Shown: positions 16,210-24,883, numbered from the stretch's first letter. The stretch is DNA of 64,000 nt from JACMNW01 sp963708425 (GCA_963708425.1 OY970206.1:2604001-2668000); one strand, 5' to 3'. Notes: generated by a model not told the origin, from the letters alone. Translations and numbers: made by a program.

Positions 16210-17307
16210 TCAGGGCCAAAGGGCGGCGATGTCATCCAGCCATGCGTCGACAAACGCATCGAAGCGGGTATCGGGTTGGCGTTGGGCGAAGGTTTCGGCA
16301 AGCGGATCGGGGGCGGTGATTTGGCTGCCGGACAGCGCTTCCAGCACAGCATGGCCGCAGAACGGCACGTACACTTCGGAATAGCCGCCTTCGTGGGCGA
16401 GGACGAGTTTGCCGCCGCATAGCGCTGTGGCGGATTGCATCATCAGTTTGGTCATCTGCCGAAAGGTGTCGGCGGTCGCCAGCATTCGGCCCAACGGATC
16501 AACGGCTGCGGCGTCAAAGCCGCAGGCGACGATGATCAGGTCAGGTTTGAACCGGGCAAGAGCGGGGATGACGATGCGGGTCATCGCCGAGACATAGCCG
16601 TTGTGGCCAGTTCCGGGGGGCAGGGGGATGTTGATATTGGTGCCAAGGCCCGGGCCTTTGCCCCGGTCTGTAGCGGCCCCGGTATCCATCGGGTAATTGC
16701 GGTCCTGATGCAGGCTGATGGTCAGCACATCGGGGTCTTCGTAGAAGATCGCCTCGGTGCCGTTGCCATGATGGACATCCCAATCAACCACCGCGATGCG
16801 GGCTGCAAGATTGGCGGCCTGAGCGGCGCGAATGGCGATCGCGATATTGGCCAGCAGGCAAAAGCCATTGGGGAAATCGGGCAGGCAATGGTGGCCCGGC
16901 GGGCGCGACAGGGCATAGGCATTGGGGGCGTGGCCTTGCAGCACCCCGAACACGGCGGCTTTGACCAGACCGGCGGACAGGGTCGCCAATTCGTAGCCAC
17001 CCTTGCCAAACGGGGTGCGCAGGCCCACTTCGCCACCTTTGTCATCGGATAGCGTTTTGAAGCGGTCCAGATAGTTGGCGGGGTGAACGCGCAGCAGATC
17101 GCCATAGGTGGCGTGGGCGGCGCTTTGCATGTTTAGGTCTTGGGCAAGCCCGGTAACGTCGATCAGGTTTTTCAGGCGGCGCTTCGTCTCGGGGCTTTCG
17201 GGCAAGCCCGCGCCGGGTTGTACCAAGCCGCCAGTGGGCAAGGTGAAGGAATAGTTGCCGCCGCCATGCCAAAAGCAGCGTTCATCGGAAAAGAAAGCGG
17301 TTTTCAT
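16210..17307 (-). CDS. HDAC-superfamily amidohydrolase (class II deacetylase / acetylpolyamine hydrolase type)
   Basis: A 365-residue zinc-dependent deacetylase. The catalytic signature is complete: ALSRPPGHHCLPDFPNGFC with the paired histidines, VVDWDVHHGNGTEAIFYEDP with the D-x-H zinc site, CGFDAAAVDPLG with the third zinc ligand, and VLAHEGGYSE near the end. Bacterial members act on acetylated polyamines or other small amides more often than on proteins, and the substrate here is not evident. The start is MKTAFFSDERCFWHGGG at 17307. A longer frame to 17412 has no family similarity. It probably leads a two-gene unit with the nitroreductase. Confidence 0.92.
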   Translation of the reverse strand: MKTAFFSDERCFWHGGGNYSFTLPTGGLVQPGAGLPESPETKRRLKNLIDVTGLAQDLNMQSAAHATYGDLLRVHPANYLDRFKTLSDDKGGEVGLRTPFGKGGYELATLSAGLVKAAVFGVLQGHAPNAYALSRPPGHHCLPDFPNGFCLLANIAIAIRAAQAANLAARIAVVDWDVHHGNGTEAIFYEDPDVLTISLHQDRNYPMDTGAATDRGKGPGLGTNINIPLPPGTGHNGYVSAMTRIVIPALARFKPDLIIVACGFDAAAVDPLGRMLATADTFRQMTKLMMQSATALCGGKLVLAHEGGYSEVYVPFCGHAVLEALSGSQITAPDPLAETFAQRQPDTRFDAFVDAWLDDIAALWP

Positions 17308-17388
17308 GAGTGGTGTCCTGCGGGTGACTTGTGGGCAGCGTAGGGCAAGGCCATGCTGTACCGCCAGAGGAAAGCGGGGGGTGGGGTT

Positions 17389-17646
17389 ATGGATCGGGGG
17401 GTGTGGGCGCATTTGGCAGTTCCGGGGGTGGAATTTGCACTGCGGATGACGCCACGCGCATCGCGGGCCGCGATCACGCTGGAGGATGGGGTGATGCGGG
17501 TTTCGGTGACATCGTTGCCGGAAGACGGTCGTGCAAATGCGGCAGTGCAGACTTTGTTGGCACAGGCGCTGGGGGTTGCGAAAACGCGGCTGGTTTTGAT
17601 CAGGGGGGCGAAGTCGCGCGACAAGGTGTTTCGGCTGGAGGGGTGA
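17389..17646 (+). CDS. DUF167 (YggU-like) family protein
   Basis: A small basic protein of 85 residues of unknown function. It carries the DUF167 core: FALRMTPRASRAAITLEDGV, VSVTSLPEDGRANAAVQTLL, and the late RLVLIRGAKSRDKVFRLEG. The N-G-x-A-N segment in the family reads D-G-R-A-N here. The start is uncertain between ATG 17353 and ATG 17389. The shorter form matches usual family length better. It is divergent from the HDAC-like gene and has host-like codon use. Confidence 0.82.
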   Translation: MDRGVWAHLAVPGVEFALRMTPRASRAAITLEDGVMRVSVTSLPEDGRANAAVQTLLAQALGVAKTRLVLIRGAKSRDKVFRLEG

Positions 17647-17718
17647 TGGCCTTGTGCTTGTCGAGCGGGGCTGTGCGGCTTATCAAGGCTTAGCTTGGCA
17701 CAAAAGAGCGTCGGGCTC

Positions 17719-17955
17719 TCAGCTGCCTTTGGCAATTCGGTAGCTGCCTTCGGGCAAGTTCAGCGCTGCAGCAAGGTCGGCCACTTGCGCCAAAGACAGG
17801 GTCAGGCGCAGCGGCTCGTCCCGGCGCGGGTCATGCTGGGTGATGGTGACGCAATCTTCAAACGCCTCGATAATCACGTCCTCTTGCAAGGCATTGCTGC
17901 CCTCATCAACAAGGGTGATCACAGTGGCGTCAAAGTCGTGCTCGATGGTGAACAT
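17719..17955 (-). CDS. Conserved-looking small hypothetical protein
   Basis: A 78-residue acidic protein beginning MFTIEHDFDATVITLVDEGS, followed by LQEDVIIEAFEDCVTITQHD and a helical end (LTLSLAQVADLAAALNLPEG). Its alternating strand pattern and host-like codon use argue that it is real. I do not recognise the family. The start at 17955 is chosen because the longer reading to 18096 overlaps the start region of the M48 protease gene on the other strand. Confidence 0.55.
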   Translation of the reverse strand: MFTIEHDFDATVITLVDEGSNALQEDVIIEAFEDCVTITQHDPRRDEPLRLTLSLAQVADLAAALNLPEGSYRIAKGS

Positions 17956-18094
17956 GGGGTCAGCGTAGGGCGGGATTGCAATAGGCTCAACCCCCTTGCG
18001 GCCCGGGCATTGAACAAGCCCGTGAGTGGGGCTTTCCTTGGGGGTGGTTTTTGCTAAGTTGGGGGCAACAAGAAACCAGATAAAAGGCGGGGCC

Positions 18095-18823
18095 ATGCAG
18101 GGCAGATTTCTATTGGTGGCGGGGCTGTTGCTTGGGGGGTGTACCGATCTTTACGGGTCATTTCCAAGCGATGATCGCCCGTCGGACGCGGTGCCGGTTG
18201 CGGCACCGGACAGTGGGGCGTTGCTGACACCCGAGCAATCGGTGAACGGCTTTGTGCAGGTGATCGAACGGGTCGAACCAGTGGCCGAAGATCTGTGCCG
18301 TGCTCGCACGCGCGGCGTCAATTGCGATATTCAGATCTTTGTCGATAGCCGCACCAATCTGCCGCCAAATGCGTTTCAGACCATAGATAAGGCCGGGCGG
18401 CCGATCGTGGTGTTTACTGTGGCGTTGATTGCCGATGCGCGCAACGCCGATGAAATTGCCTTTGTGATGGGGCATGAGGCAGCGCATCACATTGCGGGCC
18501 ACATCCCGCGGCGCGAAGAATCCGTGCAGACCTCCGCCATCCTTGCATCGGTTCTGGCGCAGGCATCCGGGTTGGGGCCAGATGCAGTACGGGCCGCAAC
18601 ATCCGTCGGGGCCGAGATTGGTGCGCGGCGCTATTCCAAGGATTACGAGCTGGAGGCAGACGCGCTGGGCACCGAAATTGCCTATCTTGCGGGCTATGAT
18701 CCGGTGCGCGGGGCGGAATTCTTTTCACGCCTGCCCGATCCGGGGGATAAGTTTTTGGGGTCGCACCCGCCGAATGCGCAGCGGCAAGACGTGGTGCGGC
18801 AAACCTTGGCGGGGCTGCGGTAG
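18095..18823 (+). CDS. M48-family metalloprotease, lipoprotein
   Basis: A 242-residue zinc protease anchored to a membrane by a lipid. MQGRFLLVAGLLLGGCTDLY is a lipoprotein signal with a G-G-C lipobox. The active site is H-E-A-A-H-H (IAFVMGHEAAHHIAGHIPRR), and the third zinc ligand lies in Y-E-L-E-A-D-A-L. The domain ends with the conserved SHPPNAQR motif. M48 proteins of this kind resemble BepA/LoiP, which act in periplasmic quality control, so a similar role is likely. I start at 18095. The open frame begins at 18026 but then lacks a signal peptide. Confidence 0.9.
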   Translation: MQGRFLLVAGLLLGGCTDLYGSFPSDDRPSDAVPVAAPDSGALLTPEQSVNGFVQVIERVEPVAEDLCRARTRGVNCDIQIFVDSRTNLPPNAFQTIDKAGRPIVVFTVALIADARNADEIAFVMGHEAAHHIAGHIPRREESVQTSAILASVLAQASGLGPDAVRAATSVGAEIGARRYSKDYELEADALGTEIAYLAGYDPVRGAEFFSRLPDPGDKFLGSHPPNAQRQDVVRQTLAGLR

Positions 18824-18988
18824 CCTGCTTTGGTTTCCTATTCGTCCAAATACTCACATTGGCCGCGCGTATGGCGTATCGCGTCGAATATCTGGTGCGC
18901 GGACGGTTTCGAACAGAAATGGAGTGGCGGTTTTTAGGTGGATAGGGCGCTGCGGCAACGATAGAGTTTGCCAAAACGGGGGGACGGC

Positions 18989-19348
18989 ATGGATTGGCTG
19001 AAGGCAGAGATTGCGCGTTTCGGCAATACCGCGCGCTGGTCGTGGCAGGGGTGGGTGGCAGCCTGGGGGTCGGAAAAATCTATTCGTCAGTGGACTTTGG
19101 TGAATTTGATCTCGGCGGTCCCGGCACTGGTACTCGATCTGACCGGCGGCGAGCGGGCGTTGATATTATCGCTGGGGTTGCTGGTTCTTGCCGCCGAATT
19201 GATCAATACAGCACTGGAAGAAACCGTCGATTACATCTCTACCGACCATAACCCGCGCGCGGGCAAGATCAAGGATTGCGGGTCTGCAGTGGTGGCGGTG
19301 ACGGCGATTGCGGGTGGCGTGGCGTGGCTGGCTGTGTTGATTGGCTAG
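18989..19348 (+). CDS. dgkA: Diacylglycerol kinase
   Basis: Phosphorylates diacylglycerol in the inner membrane so that it can be recycled into phospholipid. About 119 residues, with the small DgkA layout: an amphipathic N-terminus (MDWLKAEIARFGNTARWSWQ) and three membrane helices. The central helix carries the signature LAAELINTALEETVDYIS, whose glutamates are catalytic. Charged K-I-K-D-C-G-S-A-V-V precedes the last helix. The start at 18989 follows a G-rich stretch. The 165-bp gap before it holds no gene I can see. Confidence 0.92.
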   Translation: MDWLKAEIARFGNTARWSWQGWVAAWGSEKSIRQWTLVNLISAVPALVLDLTGGERALILSLGLLVLAAELINTALEETVDYISTDHNPRAGKIKDCGSAVVAVTAIAGGVAWLAVLIG

Positions 19349-19356
19349 TGGGCTGT

Positions 19357-19731
19357 CTAGCTGGACTTTGCCCGCAGCCGGGCTTGTCTGCGCAGGTGCA
19401 TCCGGTACAGCAGAGGGGCTAGCGGTCGGTCGTATAGCGTTACTGCCGCAGCACCGATGAAGCGGCGGCCGGTCAGGTGGTGTAGCCAGTGCAGTTGCGG
19501 AATTTCGGCCCACAGGGCGCGAAAGGCGGGGATGCCGGATAGCACTTGGCCGTTCTGCAGCACGTGCAGACGGCGTGCGGCTTGGTCTGGCGTAATGCCC
19601 CAAAGTGCGGCCTGATCCAACGTATCGAAACGCAACGGCAAGCCATCGCGCAGCGCGCGGCGACGATAGGCATCAATTTCGAAACTGCACACCGGACAGG
19701 TATCGTTGTAAAGGACGCGGGTTTCTTCCAT
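19357..19731 (-). CDS. DCC family thiol-disulfide oxidoreductase-like protein (DUF393)
   Basis: A 124-residue thioredoxin-related protein. It has the namesake D-x-x-C-P-x-C pattern near the N-terminus (VLYNDTCPVCSFEIDAYRRR), then FDTLDQAALWGITPDQAARR and L-H-V-L-Q-N-G-Q-V-L-S-G-I-P-A-F, all typical of the YuxK/DCC family. Its redox partner and substrate are unknown. It is convergent with dgkA, with 8 bp between the stops. Confidence 0.88.
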   Translation of the reverse strand: MEETRVLYNDTCPVCSFEIDAYRRRALRDGLPLRFDTLDQAALWGITPDQAARRLHVLQNGQVLSGIPAFRALWAEIPQLHWLHHLTGRRFIGAAAVTLYDRPLAPLLYRMHLRRQARLRAKSS

Positions 19732-19792
19732 TGCCTAGATCTAGGGGTGATAGTGCGCGCTACAAGGCCCTGGGGTCAGGGACAGGCTGCGG

Positions 19793-20035
19793 CTAAAGCG
19801 TCTTATGTGTTCCGTCACAGAACGGCTGGTTCGCGGTGTGCTTGCAGCCGCACAGAAACGCGGCTTTTGACGCCTCGGCAGTGAACTTGACCGGGGTCAG
19901 GGTCGTGACCTTGTGCGAGCCATCGCAGAACGGTTGATTGGCAGAGCGGCCACAGGCGCACCAGAAGTAGGTTTTGCCTTCTACCAGTTCGACCTTGTAC
20001 GGGTTTTTCTGCGCGATCTGCGGTGTGTCGGGCAT
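19793..20035 (-). CDS. Double CDGSH iron-sulfur domain protein
   Basis: An 80-residue protein with two CDGSH-type [2Fe-2S] motifs. The first is W-C-A-C-G-R-S-A-N-Q-P-F-C-D-G-S-H-K, the second L-C-G-C-K-H-T-A-N-Q-P-F-C-D-G-T-H-K. Each offers three cysteines and one histidine, the mitoNEET-type ligand set. Such tandem proteins are thought to act in electron transfer or cluster handling in the cytoplasm. It lies 70 bp downstream of the AhpD-like gene on the same strand, so an oxidative-stress theme is plausible. Confidence 0.92.
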   Translation of the reverse strand: MPDTPQIAQKNPYKVELVEGKTYFWCACGRSANQPFCDGSHKVTTLTPVKFTAEASKAAFLCGCKHTANQPFCDGTHKTL

Positions 20036-20104
20036 TTGGTGGTCCTTTCCGGTTGGCTACGGGGTGATCAAGAGCCAAGTCATGGTACACGTCAAGCCGC
20101 ATGA

Positions 20105-20713
20105 TCAGCGGTGGCCCCAATCGTCTGGGTTGTCGGAATTGTTCGGCGACAGGCCCAGAATATCGCCGTCGGTCGAGCAACCAAGCCCCAGAACCGTTCG
20201 ATTGGCGTAAGCGAAATAGGCGCAGACCTGATTGATCTCCAGGATCTCGCCATCGTTCCAACCGGCCATGCGCAGGGCGGTGGCATCACTTTCCGTCAGA
20301 TCCCAAGGGCTGCGGGTCAAGGTGCGGGCATAGCGCATGGCTTGGATTTCGCGCGGGGTCAGCGGGCAGGCGGCAAGATCACCCGCCGCCATCGCCGCGC
20401 GCAAACTTGCGGCTTTCGCCGGGTCGTTCAGCAGACGTTGCAGGCCGGCAAAGTGATGATCGACGCAGTAGGAACAGCGGTTCAACATCGACACCCAGAC
20501 GCCCAGCGTTTCCAGAAACCATTTCGGCACCGTGTTGGCGGAATGGTGTAGCGTGTGCTTATAGACTGCCATATGCGCCTCCATCGTGTGGGGGCGTAAA
20601 CTGTGCATCATCATGATGTTATCAACATTGTCGCCAGGGCCTTTGACCCGGTCATAAAGCTGGCGGAGTTTTCCGGTGGATTGGTGGTAGGGGATGGTTT
20701 CGATCCAGGGCAT
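20105..20713 (-). CDS. AhpD-like / carboxymuconolactone-decarboxylase-family protein
   Basis: A 202-residue protein of the peroxidase-related AhpD superfamily. The redox signature C-S-Y-C-V-D-H-H is present (LNRCSYCVDHHFAGLQRLL) and matches the E/C-x-x-C-x-x-H core of alkylhydroperoxidase D. The first part (IPYHQSTGKLRQLYDRVKGP) is shared with the uncharacterised peroxidase-related subgroup. A later helix pair, with WNDGEILEINQVCAYFAYAN, matches the second half of such proteins. The function is probably thiol-dependent peroxide or electrophile removal, but no reducing partner is adjacent. Confidence 0.88.
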   Translation of the reverse strand: MPWIETIPYHQSTGKLRQLYDRVKGPGDNVDNIMMMHSLRPHTMEAHMAVYKHTLHHSANTVPKWFLETLGVWVSMLNRCSYCVDHHFAGLQRLLNDPAKAASLRAAMAAGDLAACPLTPREIQAMRYARTLTRSPWDLTESDATALRMAGWNDGEILEINQVCAYFAYANRTVLGLGCSTDGDILGLSPNNSDNPDDWGHR

Positions 20714-20816
20714 GGGATGGTCCTTTCAGGGTTTGCAGCACGATGCGAGGGGGAGGGTGTACAATCAAGGGGGGCAAGCCTAAGCGACAGCCGCGCTCAA
20801 TTTCGCTGGAGCGATT

Positions 20817-20843
20817 AAGTGTGTGAGCAATCAAGTGTGTGAG
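20817..20843. repeat. Short tandem repeat of AAGTGTGTGAG
   Basis: AAGTGTGTGAG occurs at 20817-20827 and 20833-20843, a 16-base period, in the 199-bp gap between the divergently placed AhpD-like gene and the next gene's 3' end. It may be a regulatory or slippage-derived repeat. Otherwise I see no gene in 20714-20912. Confidence 0.5.
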
Positions 20844-20912
20844 AGTTAAAGTGAGGATGCAGGGTGGGGTTCACCTCGCCTTTGAGTGCGGCAATATAGG
20901 GTGGAATCTGCC

Positions 20913-21503
20913 CTACTTCATGACGATGATTTTTTCTGACACCAACACTCCAAACACGGCAGATAGATATCCAGCCTCCTGTTCCGACAGCCTCACATCC
21001 TCGTCGATTGGGCGGAACTCTGACAAGTCCAATGCAAAAGCAGCCGTTGCACACAGGTGAGTGCCAAAAATATGTCGCGCAAAGTTGGCATTGAAAGCAT
21101 GGTCAATATTTCCAATTTCTGGATTTACGACATGTGATAAAAGATCGTGAGTTGTCAGATGAGCAAGTCCGCTCAGCTGACCGCAAGTGCGGCCTAGATG
21201 CCTAAGCGCAATTAGCCTTGGTGTCTCGCCGTCACGCTGCTTGCCTTGCCGTATTCCGCGCAGACCTTCAACAGCTTCGATTTCCATTCTAACCAGCGCT
21301 GCGGCTTGAGCGTAAAGTCCGTTCGAAATACAATACTCAACCCCGTGTATGCCCTGAATGAAGGCGGAATGAATGGTTGCTCGCCTAAGTTTCTCTTGAA
21401 CGTTCTCTTTGGAATAGGCTCGGTCTGGACGAGTTAAAATTGAAGCAATGCAGGCTGTTATCCCTTCATTGCCTGTCCAAGGTTCCCGAGAACATTTGGC
21501 CAA
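20913..21503 (-). CDS. Hypothetical protein, probably acquired
   Basis: A 196-residue protein with no motif I can assign. It is mostly alpha-helical, with a recognisable central block HSAFIQGIHGVEYCISNGLY and AAALVRMEIEAVEGLRGIRQ, followed by histidine-rich LAHLTTHDLLSHVVNP. The helix-rich arrangement with an L-V-R-x-E-x-E segment recalls uncharacterised proteins found in mobile or defence regions, but I would not name a family. Codon use is more A/T-rich than in rimO next door, which suggests transfer. The start at 21503 is the first ATG of the frame. Confidence 0.6.
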   Translation of the reverse strand: MAKCSREPWTGNEGITACIASILTRPDRAYSKENVQEKLRRATIHSAFIQGIHGVEYCISNGLYAQAAALVRMEIEAVEGLRGIRQGKQRDGETPRLIALRHLGRTCGQLSGLAHLTTHDLLSHVVNPEIGNIDHAFNANFARHIFGTHLCATAAFALDLSEFRPIDEDVRLSEQEAGYLSAVFGVLVSEKIIVMK

Positions 21504-21588
21504 TTTCTAACGCACTCTGCCCTACTCCGCGCCATCCCCGCGCGCAAAAGGTCTGCTTGTCCCAGGAAGTCAGGTGAACCTAGGTCAC

Positions 21589-22959
21589 TCACCCAACCCG
21601 ACCCCACAGATCATACTCCCCGGCTTCCTCAACCCTCACGGACACGATATCGCCCGGCAGCAATTCCTCAAACCCCTGATCAATGAACAAATTCCCGTCA
21701 ATCTCTGGCGCGTCGGCTTTTGTACGGCAGGTAGCACCTTCGGCGTCGACCTCGTCTACGATCACCTCTAGCACTTTGCCAACTTTTCCAGCCAGTTTCG
21801 CCTCTGAAATGCTTTGCGCTTTTTCCATAAAGCGATCCCAGCGCTCCTGCTTCACTTCCGCAGCGATGTGATCGGGCAGGGCGTTGCTGCGGGCTCCGGC
21901 GACGTTTTCGTATTGAAAGCAGCCGACACGGTCCAGCTGCGCTTCATCCATCCAATCCAGCAGGGTTTGAAATTCGGCTTCCGTCTCGCCGGGGTAGCCG
22001 ACGATGAAAGTCGACCGCAGGGTGATGTCGGGGCAGACGGAGCGCCAATTTGTGATCTCGTCCAGCGTGCGGGCGGCGGCGGCGGGGCGGGCCATGCGGC
22101 GCAAAACGCCGGGATCGGCGTGTTGGAAGGGGATGTCGAGGTAGGGCAGGATCAGCCCGTCGGCCATCAGCGGGATCAGGTTGCGGACATGCGGGTAGGG
22201 GTAGACGTAATGCAAGCGGACCCAGGCGCCGAGGCTGCCCAGATCGCGGGCGAGGTCGGTGATATGGGCGCGGTGATCGCGGTCTGTCGCGTGTTTCAGA
22301 TCGACGCCGTAGGCGGAGGTATCCTGGCTGATCACCAGCAATTCCTTCACCCCGGCCTGCACCAGCCTTTCCGCCTCGCGGATCACGGCATGGGCGGGGC
22401 GGGATTGAAGTTTGCCGCGCATGTCGGGGATGATGCAGAATTTGCAGGTGTGATTGCAGCCCTCGGCGATCTTCAGATAGCTGTAATGGCGCGGGGTCAG
22501 GGTGACGGCGCTGGCGGGCAGCAGGTCGATGAACGGGTCGGGTTTGGCGGGCACGGCTTTGTGGACGGCATCGAGAACCGCTTCGTATTGATGCGGGCCG
22601 GTGACGGCCAGAACCTTCGGATGCGCGCCGGTGATGTAGGCGGGCTCGGCCCCGAGACAGCCGGTCACGATGACGCGGCCGTTGGCGGCGAGGGCTTCGC
22701 CGATGGCCTCCAAGGACTCGGCTTTCGCGCTGTCAAGGAAACCGCAGGTGTTGACGATGACGGCGTCGGCACCAGCATAATCGGGGGAGATCGCGTAGCC
22801 TTCGGCCCGGAGGCGGGTCAGGATGCGTTCTGAATCAACCAAGGCTTTCGGGCAGCCGAGGGAAACCATGCCGATGGTGGGCTGGCCGGGGCGTGCGGCT
22901 TCGCGGAAGGTCGGCTTCGGGGCGAGGTCGGGGCGCAGGTTTGGCGGGTTCTGGGTCAT
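21589..22959 (-). CDS. rimO: Ribosomal protein S12 methylthiotransferase
   Basis: A radical-SAM enzyme that adds a methylthio group to an aspartate of ribosomal protein S12. At 456 residues it has the three expected parts: an N-terminal methylthiotransferase domain (GMVSLGCPKALVDSE and VNTCGFLDSAKAES), the radical-SAM core with C-x3-C-x2-C (AEGCNHTCKFCIIPDMRGKL), and a C-terminal TRAM domain. D-S-E-R-I-L and the R-P-A-H-A-V stretch separate it from MiaB. The start is at 22959, although the frame stays open to 23043. It is a lone core gene between two A/T-rich genes. Confidence 0.95.
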   Translation of the reverse strand: MTQNPPNLRPDLAPKPTFREAARPGQPTIGMVSLGCPKALVDSERILTRLRAEGYAISPDYAGADAVIVNTCGFLDSAKAESLEAIGEALAANGRVIVTGCLGAEPAYITGAHPKVLAVTGPHQYEAVLDAVHKAVPAKPDPFIDLLPASAVTLTPRHYSYLKIAEGCNHTCKFCIIPDMRGKLQSRPAHAVIREAERLVQAGVKELLVISQDTSAYGVDLKHATDRDHRAHITDLARDLGSLGAWVRLHYVYPYPHVRNLIPLMADGLILPYLDIPFQHADPGVLRRMARPAAAARTLDEITNWRSVCPDITLRSTFIVGYPGETEAEFQTLLDWMDEAQLDRVGCFQYENVAGARSNALPDHIAAEVKQERWDRFMEKAQSISEAKLAGKVGKVLEVIVDEVDAEGATCRTKADAPEIDGNLFIDQGFEELLPGDIVSVRVEEAGEYDLWGRVG

Positions 22960-23036
22960 GAGGGGGGATATACGCTGGTAAGCGAGGTGGGGAAAGGGGG
23001 GTGAATATTTGGGCGAAAAGGAAGCGGGGGGTGGCG

Positions 23037-23140
23037 GTAACACGCGTGTTACGGGAGGTAAGGGATTGATTTTGTTGGGGAGTGGGGAGGTTGTTAAGGG
23101 GTTGTTAGGGGTTTGGGGGGGAGGGTAACACGGGTGTTGT
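23037..23140. repeat. Pair of GTAACAC...GTGTTAC palindromes in a G-rich gap
   Basis: GTAACACGCGTGTTAC at 23037-23052 is a perfect 16-bp palindrome. A degenerate copy, GTAACACGGGTGTTGT, lies at 23125-23140. The DNA between them is strikingly G/T-rich on the + strand (runs such as TTGTTGGGGAG and TTGTTAGGGG). The gap from 22960 to 23267 contains no gene I can support. The palindromes could be a binding site pair or a dispersed intergenic unit. Confidence 0.6.
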
Positions 23141-23267
23141 GTGGGGGGTATTCACGTTGAAGGATGGTGATTGACGGCGATTGATAGTGGCTTAAGGTTG
23201 AAGGCGTGGCGCAGGAGGTGGGTAGGATTTGTATGTTTGAACGGCGGGAATTTTTGGAGGTAATGGG

Positions 23268-24866
23268 TTGAGCGGTATATCACTGGAAATTCCTCATTTG
23301 GATGGTGTACCAAGGAGAATTGACGTCCAACCTTCAGATCTAATATTTCTGATCGGGGCGAATGGCACCGGAAAGTCATCTTTACTTCTACGGCTAAAAC
23401 AACAACTAGGCGGGGTTGCACGTCTAGTTGTCGCTCATCGTGCCGTTTGGCTTGAAACCGATGAAGTTCAACTAACTGCGAGTAATAGAAATCAGGTAGA
23501 GAATAACCTAACAGGGCAAGAGGCAAATGAACAATCGCGTACTCGTGATCTGACTACGGGCTCAAGAAACCAGGTGATGCTTTACGATCTAGCCCATCTA
23601 GAAAACAGACAAGCGCAATCAGCTTTGGCCGCTATTAAAGACGACGATATTGATCTAGCAAAGCGCATAGCGGCAAAGACATCAGCCATTGGGCTGATCA
23701 CGAGCATTTTGCAGGCTTCTGGCCTTCCTATTGAAATTGCTTTGAGCGGTGGGTCACTGGTCGCGCGAAAGCAAGGATATCCTGAATATGGGGTTAGCAA
23801 ATTAAGTGATGGAGAGAGGAACGCAGTCCTGATTGCGGCTTACGCAGTTACGATGCCAAAAGGCTGTGTACTTCTTTTAGATGAGCCGGAAAGACACTTG
23901 CACCAAAGTATTGCTGCACCACTAATAGCCAACGTATTGGCACTAAGGCCTGACTGTTCATTCATTGTGTTAACACATGAGTTGGCTCTGGCAATCGAAA
24001 ACTCCACGAGCAGAGTAATACAAATTCAATCATACTCGCATCAAGCTCAACAATGGGATTTTGATGAGTTATCACCCAACACTCCAGTGAGAGAATCTAT
24101 TGCTTCAGCGATTTTAGGCATGCGACGACGTATTCTTGTTGTCGAAGGCGAGGCAAGCAGTCTGGATTTGCAACTTTATTCTATTCTATTTCCTTCTATA
24201 TCGGTGTTTTCAAAGGGTACTTCAAGCAGCGTAAAAAATGTCGTCGATGGTATAAATAACTCTCAGGAGAGTCACCGTAGCGTAGCGATTGGCATTGTAG
24301 ATGGTGACGCAATGCTTGAAACTGATAGGAAAGGATTAATTTCAAGAAACATATTTCCGCTCGTTCAGTACTCAATAGAATACTTATATTATTGCAGGTC
24401 TGTTTTTGAATGGGTTATTTGCAATCACGCCCGTATTCATGGGATTGATCCGTCGGCAGCAATGGCAAGCTACAAAAGCTTAACGGTTGCAGCCATGGTT
24501 CGAGATCGAGAGAGAATGGTCGCAATGTTGTGTGTACAAAAAGTCAGAAGTCTAGCAATGACCGGTCTTCCGACATGGCAGACAATTGCGAATGAAACTG
24601 AATGGACAAAGACGATTGATCTTCGGGCAGAATTTTTACATGAGGGGCAAATGCTTGATGCCGCAATAGAGGCACAGGATACAGAATACTTTCTTCGTAG
24701 GTTTCCGTTCCGTCAGTCAGATTTGCGCAACGCATTGGCACAGGCCTGTGGGCTGTCTGATCGGTTTAAGTATGAGCATAGTGTGCGGACTCTTGCACTT
24801 CAGTCCACTGAGTTTTCAGGACTGCTGGTTGGCCTACTAGGCGAGGTAGCGGAAAAATTAGCGTGA
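23268..24866 (+). CDS. ABC-type ATPase fused to a TOPRIM/DUF4435-like domain (PARIS-like defence candidate)
   Basis: A 532-residue two-domain protein. Residues 1-280 form an ABC-class ATPase: Walker A GANGTGKS (30-37), signature LSDGER (179-184), Walker B CVLLLDEPE (200-208) and switch histidine 237. Residues about 285 to 532 resemble the TOPRIM-type DUF4435: ILVVEGEASSLDLQLYSILF (E293/E295), then GIVDGDA (345-347 D-G-D) and NIFPLVQYSIEYLYY. This order matches AriA plus AriB of the PARIS anti-phage system joined in one chain. OLD-family nucleases are an alternative. The start is TTG with GGAGG 7 bases upstream. A/T-rich codons contrast sharply with its neighbours, so it was probably acquired. 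Confidence 0.78.
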   Translation: MSGISLEIPHLDGVPRRIDVQPSDLIFLIGANGTGKSSLLLRLKQQLGGVARLVVAHRAVWLETDEVQLTASNRNQVENNLTGQEANEQSRTRDLTTGSRNQVMLYDLAHLENRQAQSALAAIKDDDIDLAKRIAAKTSAIGLITSILQASGLPIEIALSGGSLVARKQGYPEYGVSKLSDGERNAVLIAAYAVTMPKGCVLLLDEPERHLHQSIAAPLIANVLALRPDCSFIVLTHELALAIENSTSRVIQIQSYSHQAQQWDFDELSPNTPVRESIASAILGMRRRILVVEGEASSLDLQLYSILFPSISVFSKGTSSSVKNVVDGINNSQESHRSVAIGIVDGDAMLETDRKGLISRNIFPLVQYSIEYLYYCRSVFEWVICNHARIHGIDPSAAMASYKSLTVAAMVRDRERMVAMLCVQKVRSLAMTGLPTWQTIANETEWTKTIDLRAEFLHEGQMLDAAIEAQDTEYFLRRFPFRQSDLRNALAQACGLSDRFKYEHSVRTLALQSTEFSGLLVGLLGEVAEKLA

Positions 24867-24883
24867 GATAGCCAGCGAGTTGG

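Noticed and set aside
21814..22833. A 339-codon open frame antisense to rimO.
   Set aside because: Glycine/aspartate-rich shadow of rimO codons without any motif.
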